NCBI GenBank assembly: GCA_009746045.1
Contig: RPFO01000078.1
Span: 1,811,080 to 1,875,079 of the forward strand
Direction: 5' to 3'
From: Mesostigma viride
Lineage: Eukaryota > Streptophyta > Mesostigmatophyceae > Mesostigmatales > Mesostigmataceae
DNA length: 64,000 nt
Under the pieces are notes generated by a model. It worked only from the letters and a program-made list of their open reading frames with translations. It did no database searches and had not been told where the DNA came from. The position numbers and the translations under genes are program-made. This document shows, piece by piece, positions 1-10,211 of this stretch (its first letter is position 1; the number at the start of each line of letters is the position of its first letter).

Positions 1-773
1 GGGAAGGTGCTTATCGCAGATGGCAGCCCATTTCTCCTTGTCAATCATGCGGGCGCGGAGTACGGATAGTCCCAGAAGCCCTGCATCTTCAAGCAGTTGT
101 GTCACATAGGTCCGGGTCGCGCCGCGCCGGTGCCCGGCGCGCGCAAGTTTGCCAGTGGGTTGCGATGGGACAAGGGGACCCTGCCATAGGAGGAGGTGTC
201 TACCTGGTTGGCCTGTCTTAAGCCCCCCGGCAGGGCCCACATCGGTATCCACCTGGTCTGTGCGGGCAAGATGGCCGGCAAAGAGGAGGCGGCGGTGTCG
301 GATGGTATGGTTGACAAGAGGGAGCTCGCAAGAAGGCGGTACTTGAAACTTGCACTTTGTCAACCGACTGTTAGAAGCCCTTATTGGTCGTGGCCTGATC
401 CACGTGGGGTTAGTTTGTTGGTCGGTACTACTACTAAGTCTTAAATGTTCCTTTGGGACTTCAGTGCTTACTACATTCAGAATCTCATGTCTGGATTCTG
501 CCAGGCTGTGTGTGGTGTTGTTCTGTTTCGTGTGACGAGGATAGATACGAAGATCTTGTTTGGAATTCCATGATTCTGATTGGTTCTCTTCAGGCTAAGG
601 TTGAGGCAAGCTCGACAAGCACGTCGATATCAAGGACGTGGGGTCGCCATTGTTGACACGTTGGTTTTGATCCATCATGGTATAATAAAGCTTGTCTTTG
701 TTGTCCATTCATTATCGATACTAGACTGCTTAATTTCAGTTCCACAAAAGACGTCTAGGGCACAACTTGTCTT
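1..773. other. Unassigned sequence left of the DIRS-like element
   Basis: I recognise no protein domain, RNA gene or repeat end here. Short open frames exist on both strands but lack family motifs and overlap each other. The stretch ends where a 138-bp repeat begins whose second copy lies about 600 bp to the right. Confidence 0.4.
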
Positions 774-911
774 CTATTAACCGTGGAACTCGAGGGTAAC
801 CAGACTCTTTATTAAAACAATGAGTGGAGCACATACAAAAGGCAGGCCACCTCCTGACCGCCGATGCTCATGGGAACACTTATTGCTTGGCAAAGCTAGG
901 CTAGCCTTACC
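774..911 (-). repeat. Outer copy of 138-bp direct repeat (DIRS-like terminus, possible B2)
   Basis: This segment starts CTATTAACCGTGGAACT and matches 1381-1517 with only scattered substitutions and small indels. The two copies lie in direct orientation downstream (minus sense) of a tyrosine recombinase. DIRS-class elements of the PAT/Ngaro/kangaroo type end in split direct repeats (A1-ORFs-B1-A2-B2), so this copy would be B2. The assignment is inferred from position. Confidence 0.5.
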
Positions 912-1380
912 CCCAAACACGCAGGCAGCTGGGTGGGCGGGAAAAGAAAAGAGGCCGACCTTAGCTAGGTGGGTTTGTTTTTGTCCATTTTTGCGTGTCA
1001 TGCGGCCTTGGCCCGGACGGCATTTTTTCGCCACGCAAATGTTGCGTCTGAACAATTAATGACGCAATGTGGCGTTCTAATTGCCGGCAGCTTACGTAAG
1101 GCTGCCGGGGCTATTAGGTCACATATTGCGTGAGAGAAAGAATCTAGATCTAGTTAATCTCTACGCCATTAGCCAAGAAACCTAGACAGTGGCAGGTTTA
1201 TATCTCAACGTAGCTCCTGCCACCTGGCCAAGAAAAACTGGCCAAAGTTTTGGCCACGACTGATCCGGATCAGGCCGCGCCGGCCTCAAAAGGTATGTCA
1301 CGTGAACCCAATAACCTAGCTATAGCGGCTACCCTTCCATCTCACTATGCACATGAAACTATGTTCAGAGAACCACGATT
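912..1380. other. Spacer between the two direct repeats (possible A2)
   Basis: No gene is evident. If the flanking pair is B1/B2 of a split-direct-repeat retroelement, this 469-bp spacer should be A2 and should match the missing 5' end (A1) of the element. I see no such copy to the right of the RNase H fragment, which suggests the element is 5'-truncated. Confidence 0.35.
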
Positions 1381-1517
1381 CTATTAACCGTGGAACTCCA
1401 GGGTAACCAGACTCTTTATTAAAACAATGAGTGGAGCACATATAAAAGGCAGGCCACATCCTGGCCGCCGATGCTGATGGGAACACTTATTGCTTGGCAA
1501 AGGCTAGCCTTACCCTT
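1381..1517 (-). repeat. Inner copy of the direct repeat (DIRS-like, possible B1)
   Basis: Partner of the repeat at 774-911, in the same orientation. It lies about 70 bp beyond the end of the tyrosine recombinase reading frame, where a PAT/kangaroo-type B1 repeat is expected. The two copies differ at several positions, so the insertion is not recent. Confidence 0.5.
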
Positions 1518-1587
1518 ACATCCCTCCCTGGCGATCCATGCCAGGGGCAAAGAACCTAGCATAATGACATAGAAATGAACAACCAAA

Positions 1588-2570
1588 CTAGGTGGAGGGC
1601 AATTTCAAAATAGCCCGCCAGGCCCGAGGGGGGCAGGCGGCCATGGCCCGAAGAATAACCTCAGGCAGCTCCACCTCCAAACTGCGGTGCAAGCCCACAT
1701 AATGGGCAACCGTGGAGCTGCTAAGCCAGCGCCCCCGGCCCTGGATGTCCCCCATGCTGCGACCCGCGAGGAAATCGTGAGTGGCACCCCATGCCGCAGC
1801 CCGTGAATGGTGAAAATCTGGGCGACCCCCAAGGCCTGAGTCGCAGCCTGCCAAATGCGCCTGAATTGCGGGTAGGTGAAAGGGAACACGGCCTCCCAAG
1901 CGTGCTTACCCGCGATGCAGTGACGGAGGATGGTTTCAGACATCACATCTTCTACCACCACTGACTGAGTCTTGCCCTTAGAGGTCTTGGTAGACCTCAG
2001 CAGTAGGGCGCCCCGTTGAGCCGGCCCAAGCCGAACGTCAGGCTGGAGGCGCACATGGCCAACACGGAGGTTCAGCGCCTCCGAGATTCGCAGGTAATGG
2101 CGGAACACGATGACACCAGCGCGGCCCGCAAGGCGCTGACCTTGCATGACCATCGTGCTGGCAAGTGCAAACGCCGCCTCCCATGGAATGGGAGGAGGGG
2201 CACGGGGGGGCACAAGTGTTTTCCACCCAGCGAGGACGCCACGGGCCAAGTCCCACCGCTTCACCATACCGGGATAATAAAGTTGCAACCCCATCAAGGC
2301 ATTGACACACGTTGGCGGCTGTACCCCCGAAAATGAGCCCAGGCGACATACGCACAAAATGTCTCCTCAAGGGTGTCAGCTCGTGACGATGACCCGTCCG
2401 CCCGCCCACCAGCCTCCCACCAAGTCAAGAGGGAATCAAGACCACGACGGTAGGCCAGCAAGGTAGCCGGCTTTACTTTCCCCTCTAGCAATGGAAGGTA
2501 GCTAACAGGTGCAGGGGGGCCTGGGTTAGGATGGATGCCTTCCGTGGTCAGGTCGCGCACCCAGCCTGCC
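1588..2570 (-). pseudogene. Tyrosine recombinase of a DIRS/kangaroo-like retroelement, frameshifted
   Basis: Three minus-strand frames together encode a tyrosine recombinase, the integration enzyme of DIRS-type elements. The core-binding region (around 2400-2510, KPATLLAYRRGLDSLLTWW) is in one frame. The catalytic half is in the next, with the first arginine in FRHYLRISEALNLR (near 2090) and the HGLRHG box (near 1800). The C-terminal box GRGRWLSSSTVAHYV with the nucleophilic tyrosine (near 1710) is in a third frame. All catalytic boxes survive, so the damage is a few indels and not long decay. An intact reverse transcriptase is absent. A Crypton is less likely because an RNase H fragment lies directly upstream. 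Confidence 0.75.
2516..2554 (-). other. 2A-like peptide motif between RNase H and recombinase
   Basis: The minus-strand frame reads TTEGIHPNPGPP, placed just after the RNase H end box (QPADGVSRG) and just before the recombinase core-binding region. NPGP is the invariant core of 2A ribosome-skipping peptides. The canonical D-V/I-E-x ahead of it is here G-I-H-P, so the acidic residues are replaced and skipping activity is uncertain. Its location at a domain boundary is what makes it plausible. Confidence 0.45.
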
Positions 2571-3148
2571 AAGAAAGTCGCCATGGATTGGCCGCGAGAA
2601 ACGCCATCGGCTGGTTGAAGTGCACTCGGCGTCCACACCCACTGGGAACGACTCCCAGTGGCGAGGGTCAGCGCGCACAAGCGGCGGCACTGCTTGTTGA
2701 GCTTGTTTGTGGGATGAGGACCGCCCCTTAGCCAAGCAGCCCAACGCCGCGGTGGAGTCCACCAATTACCTCACCACCTGCTTGCCTCGGTTGGCCAAGC
2801 TGCGCGCACTCCTCTCCACGCCCTTCACTGCATGCAGCCCGCACTTCCTTCTCGTTGATGTGCATCGATCCCCGGATCCCGCCAATGACTCCTGACCCCA
2901 ACCCGCCATTGCTGGCTAGTGATTGCTTGTTGCGCCCGCGCGCTCAGTGGCCTAGGGCCAGCGTAGGCCACCTCGCTTGGTATGAGCAAAGTCGGGTACC
3001 CCCGCACCTCTCGTGCCCTCGCCAGCTCCGTCACATCGCCCGGCTCCATGGTTGCGTACACGACACCTTGCCCGTAGGTGGACGCGTTAGATGCAACCAC
3101 CTCACGTGCCAAAGGTGCGCTTCGGTCAACCCTTAGCATGGGAGCCAA
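2526..3148 (-). pseudogene. RNase H domain fragment of the DIRS-like element
   Basis: The upstream frame (2825-3148) contains ASNASTYGQGVVYATM, resembling the first-aspartate strand of retroelement RNase H. A second frame (2526-2765) contains VDSTAALGCLAKG, like the D-x-T-x-A helix of DIRS RNase H. A third ends in QPADGVSRG, the terminal ADxLSR box. The order RNase H then tyrosine recombinase is that of DIRS-type elements. Frames are shifted near 2825 and 2680. No reverse transcriptase is recognisable to the right, so the element is truncated. Confidence 0.6.
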
Positions 3149-3266
3149 GGCCAGGGCACAATCTAATACTAACTCCTAGCTCTAACTCCCGCACCCAGGC
3201 CCACAGCACCCAGGATCGCTGCCCCCACCCTTGCAGGCTGATGAATTCAGTGAAACATCGCTGCCA

Positions 3267-3560
3267 CACTATACTTTTCGTCCGAGGGTGGTAAAAAGCA
3301 TCCGAGGCGTAAATTACGAGGTCTTATCTTACTACCTAGATCCGAGGCGTGAGATCCAAGGCCGTAATCATTACGACGTCGGGTGATAGGTAGTAATTTT
3401 ACTAGCCGTAACTAAAAGTAACGTTACGACTGCACATCTTTGGTAGTACATTACCGACGGAGTAAATTACCGCGACGGGTCTTGGTTGGTAATCTACCAC
3501 CTGTAGATTAGGTGCCAGTGATCCGATGCTGTAAGATACGTTTCATCAGTAAGTTACTTC
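3267..3560 (+). mobile_element. Probable 5' terminus and subterminal repeats of a CACTA-like transposon
   Basis: The sequence starts CACTATACTTTTCGTCC. It is followed by short repeated motifs (ATCCGAGGCG at about 3300 and 3341, and GTAAATTAC / TTACTACC / GGTAGTAA in both orientations up to about 3500). A CACTA end plus a dense field of subterminal repeats is the hallmark of CACTA/EnSpm elements. A spliced gene starts 200 bp further in. The other end is not visible because the element is cut at 4749 by a Gypsy LTR. Confidence 0.4.
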
Positions 3561-3776
3561 GGGGATCTTTGCCTGTACACGGCCAGATGGATAATTATAT
3601 TGTAATGGAGAAGTGGGAGAACGTGCGTGTCTATTAGCAAATGCAGCGAAATATAAAAATGTAGTTATCAGCCTTTTTCGCCTATTCAGCAGTTGTCGTT
3701 GTCGGCCGCTGTCAGTAAGCGGCTATAGATTATGTGTGCTGGGGCCGGTGAAAAGACGCTAGCAAAGTTCGTCTGA

Positions 3777-4749
3777 ATGGCGTCCAATAGAAGGGATTTT
3801 ATTCTTAGTGGATTGTTTGACGAGGAGAAGGCGAGGTTGCTGGCGGAGAATGCGAAAGAGCAGAGGGAAGCAGCGGAAGCCGTGCGTGGAAGATGAGGTA
3901 ACGGGATGGAGTGTGGGCCCTGGCTTCTGGTTATGAAATGATGGCGGTTGCAGGCCAGCCGTGCTCCCTGGTAATCATTGGGTGCGTGGTGTTGAAATCC
4001 AAGTTCTGCGCTTATTCTGTTCTTTGGTCAATGATTGAAGGGATGTCGCCTTGTTTTATTTTTGTGCATCTGCGTCCCGTCGTGACTGCCTCGTCATGGA
4101 CGCCCAAGCGTAGAAGTTCGAACGAGGGAATGATTTTTCAAACGCCTGGATATGTTATGATAGTACGAATAAATGGTAATGGGTAGAGGCGGCCAAAATT
4201 TTGTTGGAATTAGGGTGCCAACGCCGCACATACGACTTGAACAACCCTAGGTATCTTAGGAAAAGGAAACACGGATACGTCGGAGTGGAGGAAGAGGAAG
4301 ACGATGACGATGGTGAAGACGGAGAGGTTTACAATGGAGGCCTTGAGAATGGGGAGACATTGAAGCAGGAGAGCAGGCTAGCGGTGAGTGGCCCGTCATG
4401 AATTACATTGTGGTTGCAGTTGTTAGCGAGGCGTGTTGATTGCTTCTTGCCGCGGGTAATCGCTAGCGTGCATAACCTTCTTTTTTCAACAGGTGTTCTG
4501 GTGCATTGACTGCCGCAAAGCAATTAATGGGACTGATTATGTGCCTATCATGCCGTTTGGGAATCATACATTGCCAACATTTCGTGTTTATAAGGCGCGC
4601 CTTCAGAAGCATATTCAGCACCGCACGAACAAGGCGTGCTTGGAGAGGAAGGGGTATAAAGTGCGCATGACCGCATCGAAGAAGAAGAAGCAGCAGGAAT
4701 CGGGCAAGACCATGATAACCGAGCCAGGATTGGCTTTCGTGCATGCAGT
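3777..4749 (+). pseudogene. Spliced gene fragment inside the CACTA-like element, cut by a Gypsy LTR
   Basis: Exon 1 begins at ATG 3777 (MASNRRDFILSGLFDEEKAR) and has a charged helical stretch. A donor lies at about 3887-3894. Exon 2 runs from about 4187 to 4383 (KILLELGCQRRTYDLN, then an acidic run) and ends at a clear GTGAGT donor. The following intron ends with a polypyrimidine tract plus CAG at 4490-4492. Exon 3 (4493 on) encodes VFWCIDCRKAING and later KHIQHRTNKAC, a possible zinc-binding C-x2-C/H-x2-H arrangement. The frame is truncated where a Gypsy LTR starts at 4750. The exon 1/2 junction is tentative. The role may be DNA binding by a transposon protein, but no family is recognised. 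Confidence 0.45.
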
Positions 4750-5313
4750 TGTTACGTCCTAAACTTCTACCTCCACCTCTACCTCTACCGGGCCTGATAC
4801 TACCTAAATTGGTCAGGCCTCCTCTACTCAAACCCCTAGCGAAAGACGAACGAGACGGAGCTGATCTCAATGCATTCACGTATGTGTTGCTATAATACGC
4901 CATACAACCATTTACTCGAACCCGTTTATTCCAGGAATAGAGGAAGGAAACACACTACACTGCCGTGACCCAAGCCTATATGTGTTAATTCATTTAACAC
5001 ACGCCGAGTGACCACACGAGGGGTAGAACGTGCATAAATGGTCACCAACGGTCCAACATGCTCGGGCCGACCTGGCCCTCGCCTACAGATGCACAGGCAG
5101 ACGCACAGATGCACGCTGGTCCACTACATTCTACCAAAGGATAAGGACCACTAATAAAGTACGCGGCGCGGCGCCCAAAAGCACCCAATGTACCACAGTA
5201 CTGTTACGAGGACAATAGTGTCCCAGTTGGAACTACACGTAAACCTAGGAACAACCGAGGCAAAGGACCTAATTTACGTCCGTAACTACAACGAGTTGTT
5301 ACGCGACGTAACA
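4750..5313 (-). repeat. 3' LTR of Gypsy element H
   Basis: The LTR spans TGTTACGTCC (4750) to GACGTAACA (5313), with TG...CA ends. Its minus-strand start contains the perfect hairpin TGTTACG-TCG-CGTAACA. It shares its termini and an internal AAAGTACGC(A/G)GCGCGGCG block with the LTRs at 39720-40393 and 61672-62352, so H, D and E are related Gypsy families. It interrupts the exon 3 frame of the CACTA-like gene on its left. On the minus strand it is directly preceded by a polypurine tract. Confidence 0.75.
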
Positions 5314-5324
5314 CCTCCCCCCCC
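5314..5324 (-). other. Polypurine tract of Gypsy element H
   Basis: On the minus strand GGGGGGGGAGG lies immediately before the 3' LTR start TGTTACGTCG. A purine run abutting the 3' LTR is the plus-strand primer of LTR retrotransposons. It fixes the orientation of H as minus and marks everything between pol and this point as internal to the element. Confidence 0.7.
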
Positions 5325-5682
5325 ACAAAGGTAGGGAGCCCTCTCCCTACGCACAGGGAGGAAACCAAGGGGTAGGAAACCTAATGCACCCAGCACATAC
5401 CAACACAATCGGCAGGCCATCCAAGATACAAAGCACCAATCGTGTTACTCGGTTCCACCACCACGCCGGGTGGTGTAGGGTTAGCCAGCACCAAGCCTGG
5501 TGGTAGGTTCCCCTAACTGCCTGGAACAGAGTCCTTGCCGGGGGGGGACGGCACTGGGCAGGACACACAGAGTAAACAATCAGTACCAAGGACCAAGAAC
5601 GACCAGTCAACTGGCCAGAATATGAGGGCGACTCTATATACCGGAGGGACAACACCCTCAGGTCGGGCCTAAGGCCCTCTAT
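5325..5682 (-). other. 3' noncoding region of Gypsy element H
   Basis: The stretch between the stop of the extra H ORF (5683) and the polypurine tract. I see no domain in it. Its reading frames are short and overlap. Confidence 0.4.
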
Positions 5683-6319
5683 CTAGTTGCCATCCGTCTG
5701 GTAAGTGCCACGAGAGGCCAGCAGAACATCCAGGTACGCCTGGTAGTGGGCCACATCATCGGCATTGTCATGCCTATCTACAGTGAGGAAAACATCGGCC
5801 CACACGCCATCAGGAAAAAGACCCAGAAAGGCCCAGTAATACCTATGCTGCGTAAGAACGACCTGGCCACGGGCCCAGTCCAGGAAACCACAGGCAAAGA
5901 GGCGAAGGAAAGGCTCTACCGCGATCAAACAGAGAGCCCGCAGGAGTAGGCGATGGTACCGGATCCGAGGGCGCAAACCCGTCGGGAAGAACAGATCTAC
6001 CAGGGGCTCCACGTTAGACGGCCACATCCGGATGTGCCGAACCTCACGGGAGCGCCACCGACGTGCACACTGTCGCGACCCGAACGTCTCTAGGTAGTCG
6101 CTAGCCCGAGGAGGAGGATGGCCACGGGAGTCCAGACCCTGGCCCGGGATGGGCGCTGGACGACGGGCATCCCACTCCAGGATGGGCTGGAGAACCGTGC
6201 TGTATGTAGCACCCGGCATCGCAGGAAACTCTACCGTAAGGGCATCTGAGGCCATAATGCCCAGAGGCGGAGGGTAAGCCCACTGGAACCCACCGTAGGT
6301 GTCCAAGTCATTGTGACGC
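5683..6319 (-). pseudogene. Extra ORF of Gypsy H, 3' segment
   Basis: About 212 codons from the insertion point (6319) to a stop at 5683. The segment includes FQWAYPPPLGIMASDALTVE near its start and a moderately hydrophobic stretch around RALCLIAVEPFLRLFACGF, though not a convincing membrane helix. I do not recognise a family. It sits downstream of integrase and upstream of the polypurine tract, the position of env or env-like ORFs in Metaviridae. The first residues in the present frame (MNYVNYHVDQ...) come from the inserted LTR and are not part of the original product. Confidence 0.55.
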
Positions 6320-6843
6320 TGTTTAAAATATGTATAATGCGTTACTTGGTCAACATGATAATTGACGTAATTCATTAGAATTAATTAACGCATATTGGCA
6401 GCACGGCTATGGCATTGCCCTTGCCATCGGGCAGCCATTAGCCTAAATTGCTACATCGTCACTTGCTAGCAAGGAAAAGGGGAGAGTTCGTGGAGTTGCC
6501 AATCCTAAAATCATGCACGGTGGCATGGGGTCGGCACTACCCTTGGCGACAATCGAACGGCTGGCACAAATGACAGGTCAGCATCACTAGTGGTGTCGAA
6601 TGCATGCATACGGTGCACATTCTAGAAAGTACTGCGCACAGGTGCAGGCGCATCATGACGTGGACATAGGTACGGCCACTCTAATTATCGCCACACATAT
6701 TGCACGCTCAGTGCCGGAATAGGACCATCGGCACTAAATATCTCACTCGCCACTATATAAAATGTGATGCGATAAGTTGGAATAGCACACGGCTAGACTA
6801 CCTAGCATAAATACACGGCAAGAGGTGGGCATAACCTCAGACA
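6320..6843 (-). repeat. LTR 1 of the tandem element
   Basis: It starts TGTTTAAAATATGT and ends CCTCAGACA. Its left neighbour is the target duplication GACGC. On the minus strand it is the 3'-most LTR. It provides an ATG-containing frame (MNYVNYHVDQ...) that opens into flanking DNA. This frame recurs at every LTR copy and is a side effect, not a gene. Confidence 0.85.
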
Positions 6844-7803
6844 CCCCCCTTGCACAGCTCATGCGTGCTCAAAAGAAACATGACACTCCTTCCTCTCCCC
6901 CCTCAATAACTAGGTAGGATAGCCGGGTACAAAACACCCTGGCATACCCCCCTTACACGGCTAACCATGGTGGGGATAAGGAAGTTCAAACTCAGTACCA
7001 GCAAGAAAGATGGGGAATCAGGCACCCCCCCTCAAGGAGAAGGTCCTTTCAGGTCAACGGCCAACAAAGGACTAGCTCAACTATGACAAAAAACAATGGC
7101 CGGCAGGTCATAAAAAATCCGAACTGATTATCAACGAAATCTCGACAAAAGGCGCTCGGCTCATACACCCCCTGGCTGTTGGCTCTAGGCTCCTTGGCTC
7201 GGCGGCTCCTGGCTCAGCGGCTCTTACGGGCTCTCCCGGCACTAGGCTCACGGCACGTGGCTCTCGGGCAGGCACTGGGCGCTCGACATAAAAAGTCGAG
7301 TATAAAAGTCTAGCGGATCAATGCCGCTTGCCATACAAGGCGATATCAGCTCGTAGACTCTGCGAAAATGGGCTCGAAGCCTCACGGCTCACTGTGCCAG
7401 CAGCGGAATCAGCATCCGGAACAATAAATTTGCTGTCGTCGAAAAAATGAAAAAAGTTGGCTGTCCCCGCCCAGAACCAAACACGGACTTCAGGCATCCA
7501 GCGTCAACGCTTGCACACCATGCACACTGGCAGCTGCGGGTGTGCTCACGAATCTGTTTTACGCAAATATATGCAACACACCGAATCCAGGTCTGCTGGC
7601 AGCAACGCCAGCGGCACCAAGTGCTAGCTGCGCTGTCCTCGTAAATGGCTTGGCGGACTACAACGGCCGTGGCCAGACTCGCGCAAAGGCGAAACTCCAA
7701 CGAAAGTGCCGGCGATGCAAGCACACCTCGTCCTCGAGGTGGGAAGAAAATAATGCTCGCCAGGCAAAGGCTGAAAAACCATGAACCATCAGCTCCGATA
7801 CCA
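6844..7803 (-). other. Internal region, copy 1, of the tandem element
   Basis: 960 bp without a recognisable protein. It is flanked by the purine tract next to LTR 1 and the Met-tRNA primer-site match (minus strand, 7792-7803) next to LTR 2. It contains a GGCTC/GGCGG-rich patch near 7180-7260. Frames at 7389-7859 on the minus strand look spurious. Confidence 0.6.
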
Positions 7804-8327
7804 TGTTTAAAATATGTATAATGCGTTACTTGGTCAACATGATAATTGACGTAATTCATTAGAATTAATTAACGCATATTGGCAGCACGGCTATGGCATT
7901 GCCCTTGCCATCGGGCAGCCATTAGCCTAAATTGCTACATCGTCACTTGCTAGCAAGGAAAAGGGGAGAGTTCGTGGAGTTGCCAATCCTAAAATCATGC
8001 ACGGTGGCATGGGGTCGGCACTACCCTTGGCGACAATCGAACGGCTGGCACAAATGACAGGTCAGCATCACTAGTGGTGTCGAATGCATGCATACGGTGC
8101 ACATTCTAGAAAGTACTGCGCACAGGTGCAGGCGCATCATGACGTGGACATAGGTACGGCCACTCTAATTATCGCCACACATATTGCACGCTCAGTGCCG
8201 GAATAGGACCATCGGCACTAAATATCTCACTCGCCACTATATAAAATGTGATGCGATAAGTTGGAATAGCACACGGCTAGACTACCTAGCATAAATACAC
8301 GGCAAGAGGTGGGCATAACCTCAGACA
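7804..8327 (-). repeat. LTR 2 (shared middle LTR) of the tandem element
   Basis: Same length (524 bp) and ends as LTRs 1 and 3. It serves both internal copies, the structure left by unequal LTR recombination or template switching between LTRs. Confidence 0.85.
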
Positions 8328-9286
8328 CCCCCCTTGCACAGCTCATGCGTGCTCAAAAGAAACATGACACTCCTTCCTCTCCCCCCTCAATAACTAGGTA
8401 GGATAGCCGGGTACAAAACACCCTGGCATACCCCCCTTACACGGCTAACCATGGTGGGGATAAGGAGGTTCAAACTCAGTACCAGCAAGAAAGATGGGGA
8501 ATCAGGCACCCCCCTCAAGGAGAAGGTCCTTTCAGGTCAACGGCCAACAAAGGACTAGCTCAACTATGACAAAAAACAATGGCCGGCAGGTCATAAAAAA
8601 TCCGAACTGATTATCAACGAAATCTCGACAAAAGGCGCTCGGCTCATACACCCCCTGGCTGTTGGCTCTAGGCTCCTTGGCTCGGCGGCTCCTGGCTCAG
8701 CGGCTCTTACGGGCTCTCCCGGCACTAGGCTCACGGCACGTGGCTCTCGGGCAGGCACTGGGCGCTCGACATAAAAAGTCGAGTATAAAAGTCTAGCGGA
8801 TCAATGCCGCTTGCCATACAAGGCGATATCAGCTCGTAGACTCTGCGAAAATGGGCTCGAAGCCTCACGGCTCACTGTGCCAGCAGCGGAATCAGCATCC
8901 GGAACAATAAATTTGCTGTCGTCGAAAAAATGAAAAAAGTTGGCTGTCCCCGCCCAGAACCAAACACGGACTTCAGGCATCCAGCGTCAACGCTTGCACA
9001 CCATGCACACTGGCAGCTGCGGGTGTGCTCACGAATCTGTTTTACGCAAATATATGCAACACACCGAATCCAGGTCTGCTGGCAGCAACGCCAGCGGCAC
9101 CAAGTGCTAGCTGCGCTGTCCTCGTAAATGGCTTGGCGGACTACAACGGCCGTGGCCAGACTCGCGCAAAGGCGAAACTCCAACGAAAGTGCCGGCGATG
9201 CAAGCACACCTCGTCCTCGAGGTGGGAAGAAAATAATGCTCGCCAGGCAAAGGCTGAAAAACCATGAACCATCAGCTCCGATACCA
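8328..9286 (-). other. Internal region, copy 2, of the tandem element
   Basis: It differs from copy 1 by at least one substitution (AAGGAAG versus AAGGAGG near 8466) and one base in a C-run near 8511. The near identity shows the tandem formed recently. The primer-site match is at 9275-9286 (minus strand). Confidence 0.6.
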
Positions 9287-9810
9287 TGTTTAAAATATGT
9301 ATAATGCGTTACTTGGTCAACATGATAATTGACGTAATTCATTAGAATTAATTAACGCATATTGGCAGCACGGCTATGGCATTGCCCTTGCCATCGGGCA
9401 GCCATTAGCCTAAATTGCTACATCGTCACTTGCTAGCAAGGAAAAGGGGAGAGTTCGTGGAGTTGCCAATCCTAAAATCATGCACGGTGGCATGGGGTCG
9501 GCACTACCCTTGGCGACAATCGAACGGCTGGCACAAATGACAGGTCAGCATCACTAGTGGTGTCGAATGCATGCATACGGTGCACATTCTAGAAAGTACT
9601 GCGCACAGGTGCAGGCGCATCATGACGTGGACATAGGTACGGCCACTCTAATTATCGCCACACATATTGCACGCTCAGTGCCGGAATAGGACCATCGGCA
9701 CTAAATATCTCACTCGCCACTATATAAAATGTGATGCGATAAGTTGGAATAGCACACGGCTAGACTACCTAGCATAAATACACGGCAAGAGGTGGGCATA
9801 ACCTCAGACA
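9287..9810 (-). repeat. LTR 3 of the tandem element
   Basis: 524 bp, the 5' LTR on the minus strand. Its right edge CCTCAGACA is followed by the target duplication GACGC, after which the extra ORF of Gypsy H resumes in frame. Confidence 0.85.
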
Positions 9811-10211
9811 GACGCCTAGCCCAGCGATACAGAACGCGCCGAACCAGGATCTCGCCCTGGAACACAGGATCAGCTAAAATAACCATATCGAAAGGAGGCC
9901 GATCAGTCTCAATGGGTAGGCCACGGTCCCGCGGCGCCCGACACACCTGGGAGAACCCGTAGGACATGGACGAAATGGCAAGCTCGGCGGAGACGCGCGG
10001 CAGGTCACACTGTCGGCAGGCGAGCGCAGACATACCGTACCCAGGGACGGGCGTGTCGCGCGACTCCGGCGTCGCATGCACCACAGAAGGGGCCCGGTCC
10101 CGATCGCCCTGGGACAACTCCCGGAGGGAATCAGCAGCGCGGGTGGCGCGAGGATCCGGACCGCTGGCCCGAACAACCGCAGCCAAAGACCGCGAGACCG
10201 AAGGGGCAGGG
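9811..10211 (-). pseudogene. Extra ORF of Gypsy H, middle segment
   Basis: An open minus-strand frame between two insertions. It contains SMSYGFSQVCRAPRDRG and FDMVILADPVFQGE and ends in LYRWARR at the GACGC site. It joins in frame to the 6319 segment on the left and, through one copy of CAGGG, to the 18233 segment on the right. The apparent start at 10186 (TTG) is not real. No family is recognised. Confidence 0.55.

Larger units (their letters stand above)
6320..9810 (-). mobile_element. Non-autonomous LTR element in tandem form: LTR-internal-LTR-internal-LTR
   Basis: Three 524-bp LTRs (6320-6843, 7804-8327, 9287-9810) flank two nearly identical internal regions of about 960 bp. The whole block is bounded by the 5-bp duplication GACGC (6315-6319 and 9811-9815). 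LTR ends are TG...CA. On the minus strand each right-hand LTR is followed by TGGTATCGGAGC, matching an initiator-Met tRNA primer site. The left LTRs are preceded by the polypurine tract AAGGGGGG. No gag or pol is present, so it is a TRIM/LARD-type element mobilised in trans. It is inserted in the extra ORF of Gypsy H. Confidence 0.9.

Noticed and set aside
7389-9342. Duplicate 156-codon ORF beginning MNYVNYHVDQ
   Set aside because: It starts inside an LTR and runs into the noncoding internal region. The same start also opens into unrelated sequence at 6375, so it is a side effect of the LTR.
10186-10211. Start of an independent gene at 10186
   Set aside because: The start is a TTG and the frame is open upstream to the Copia A boundary, so it is the middle of a split ORF.
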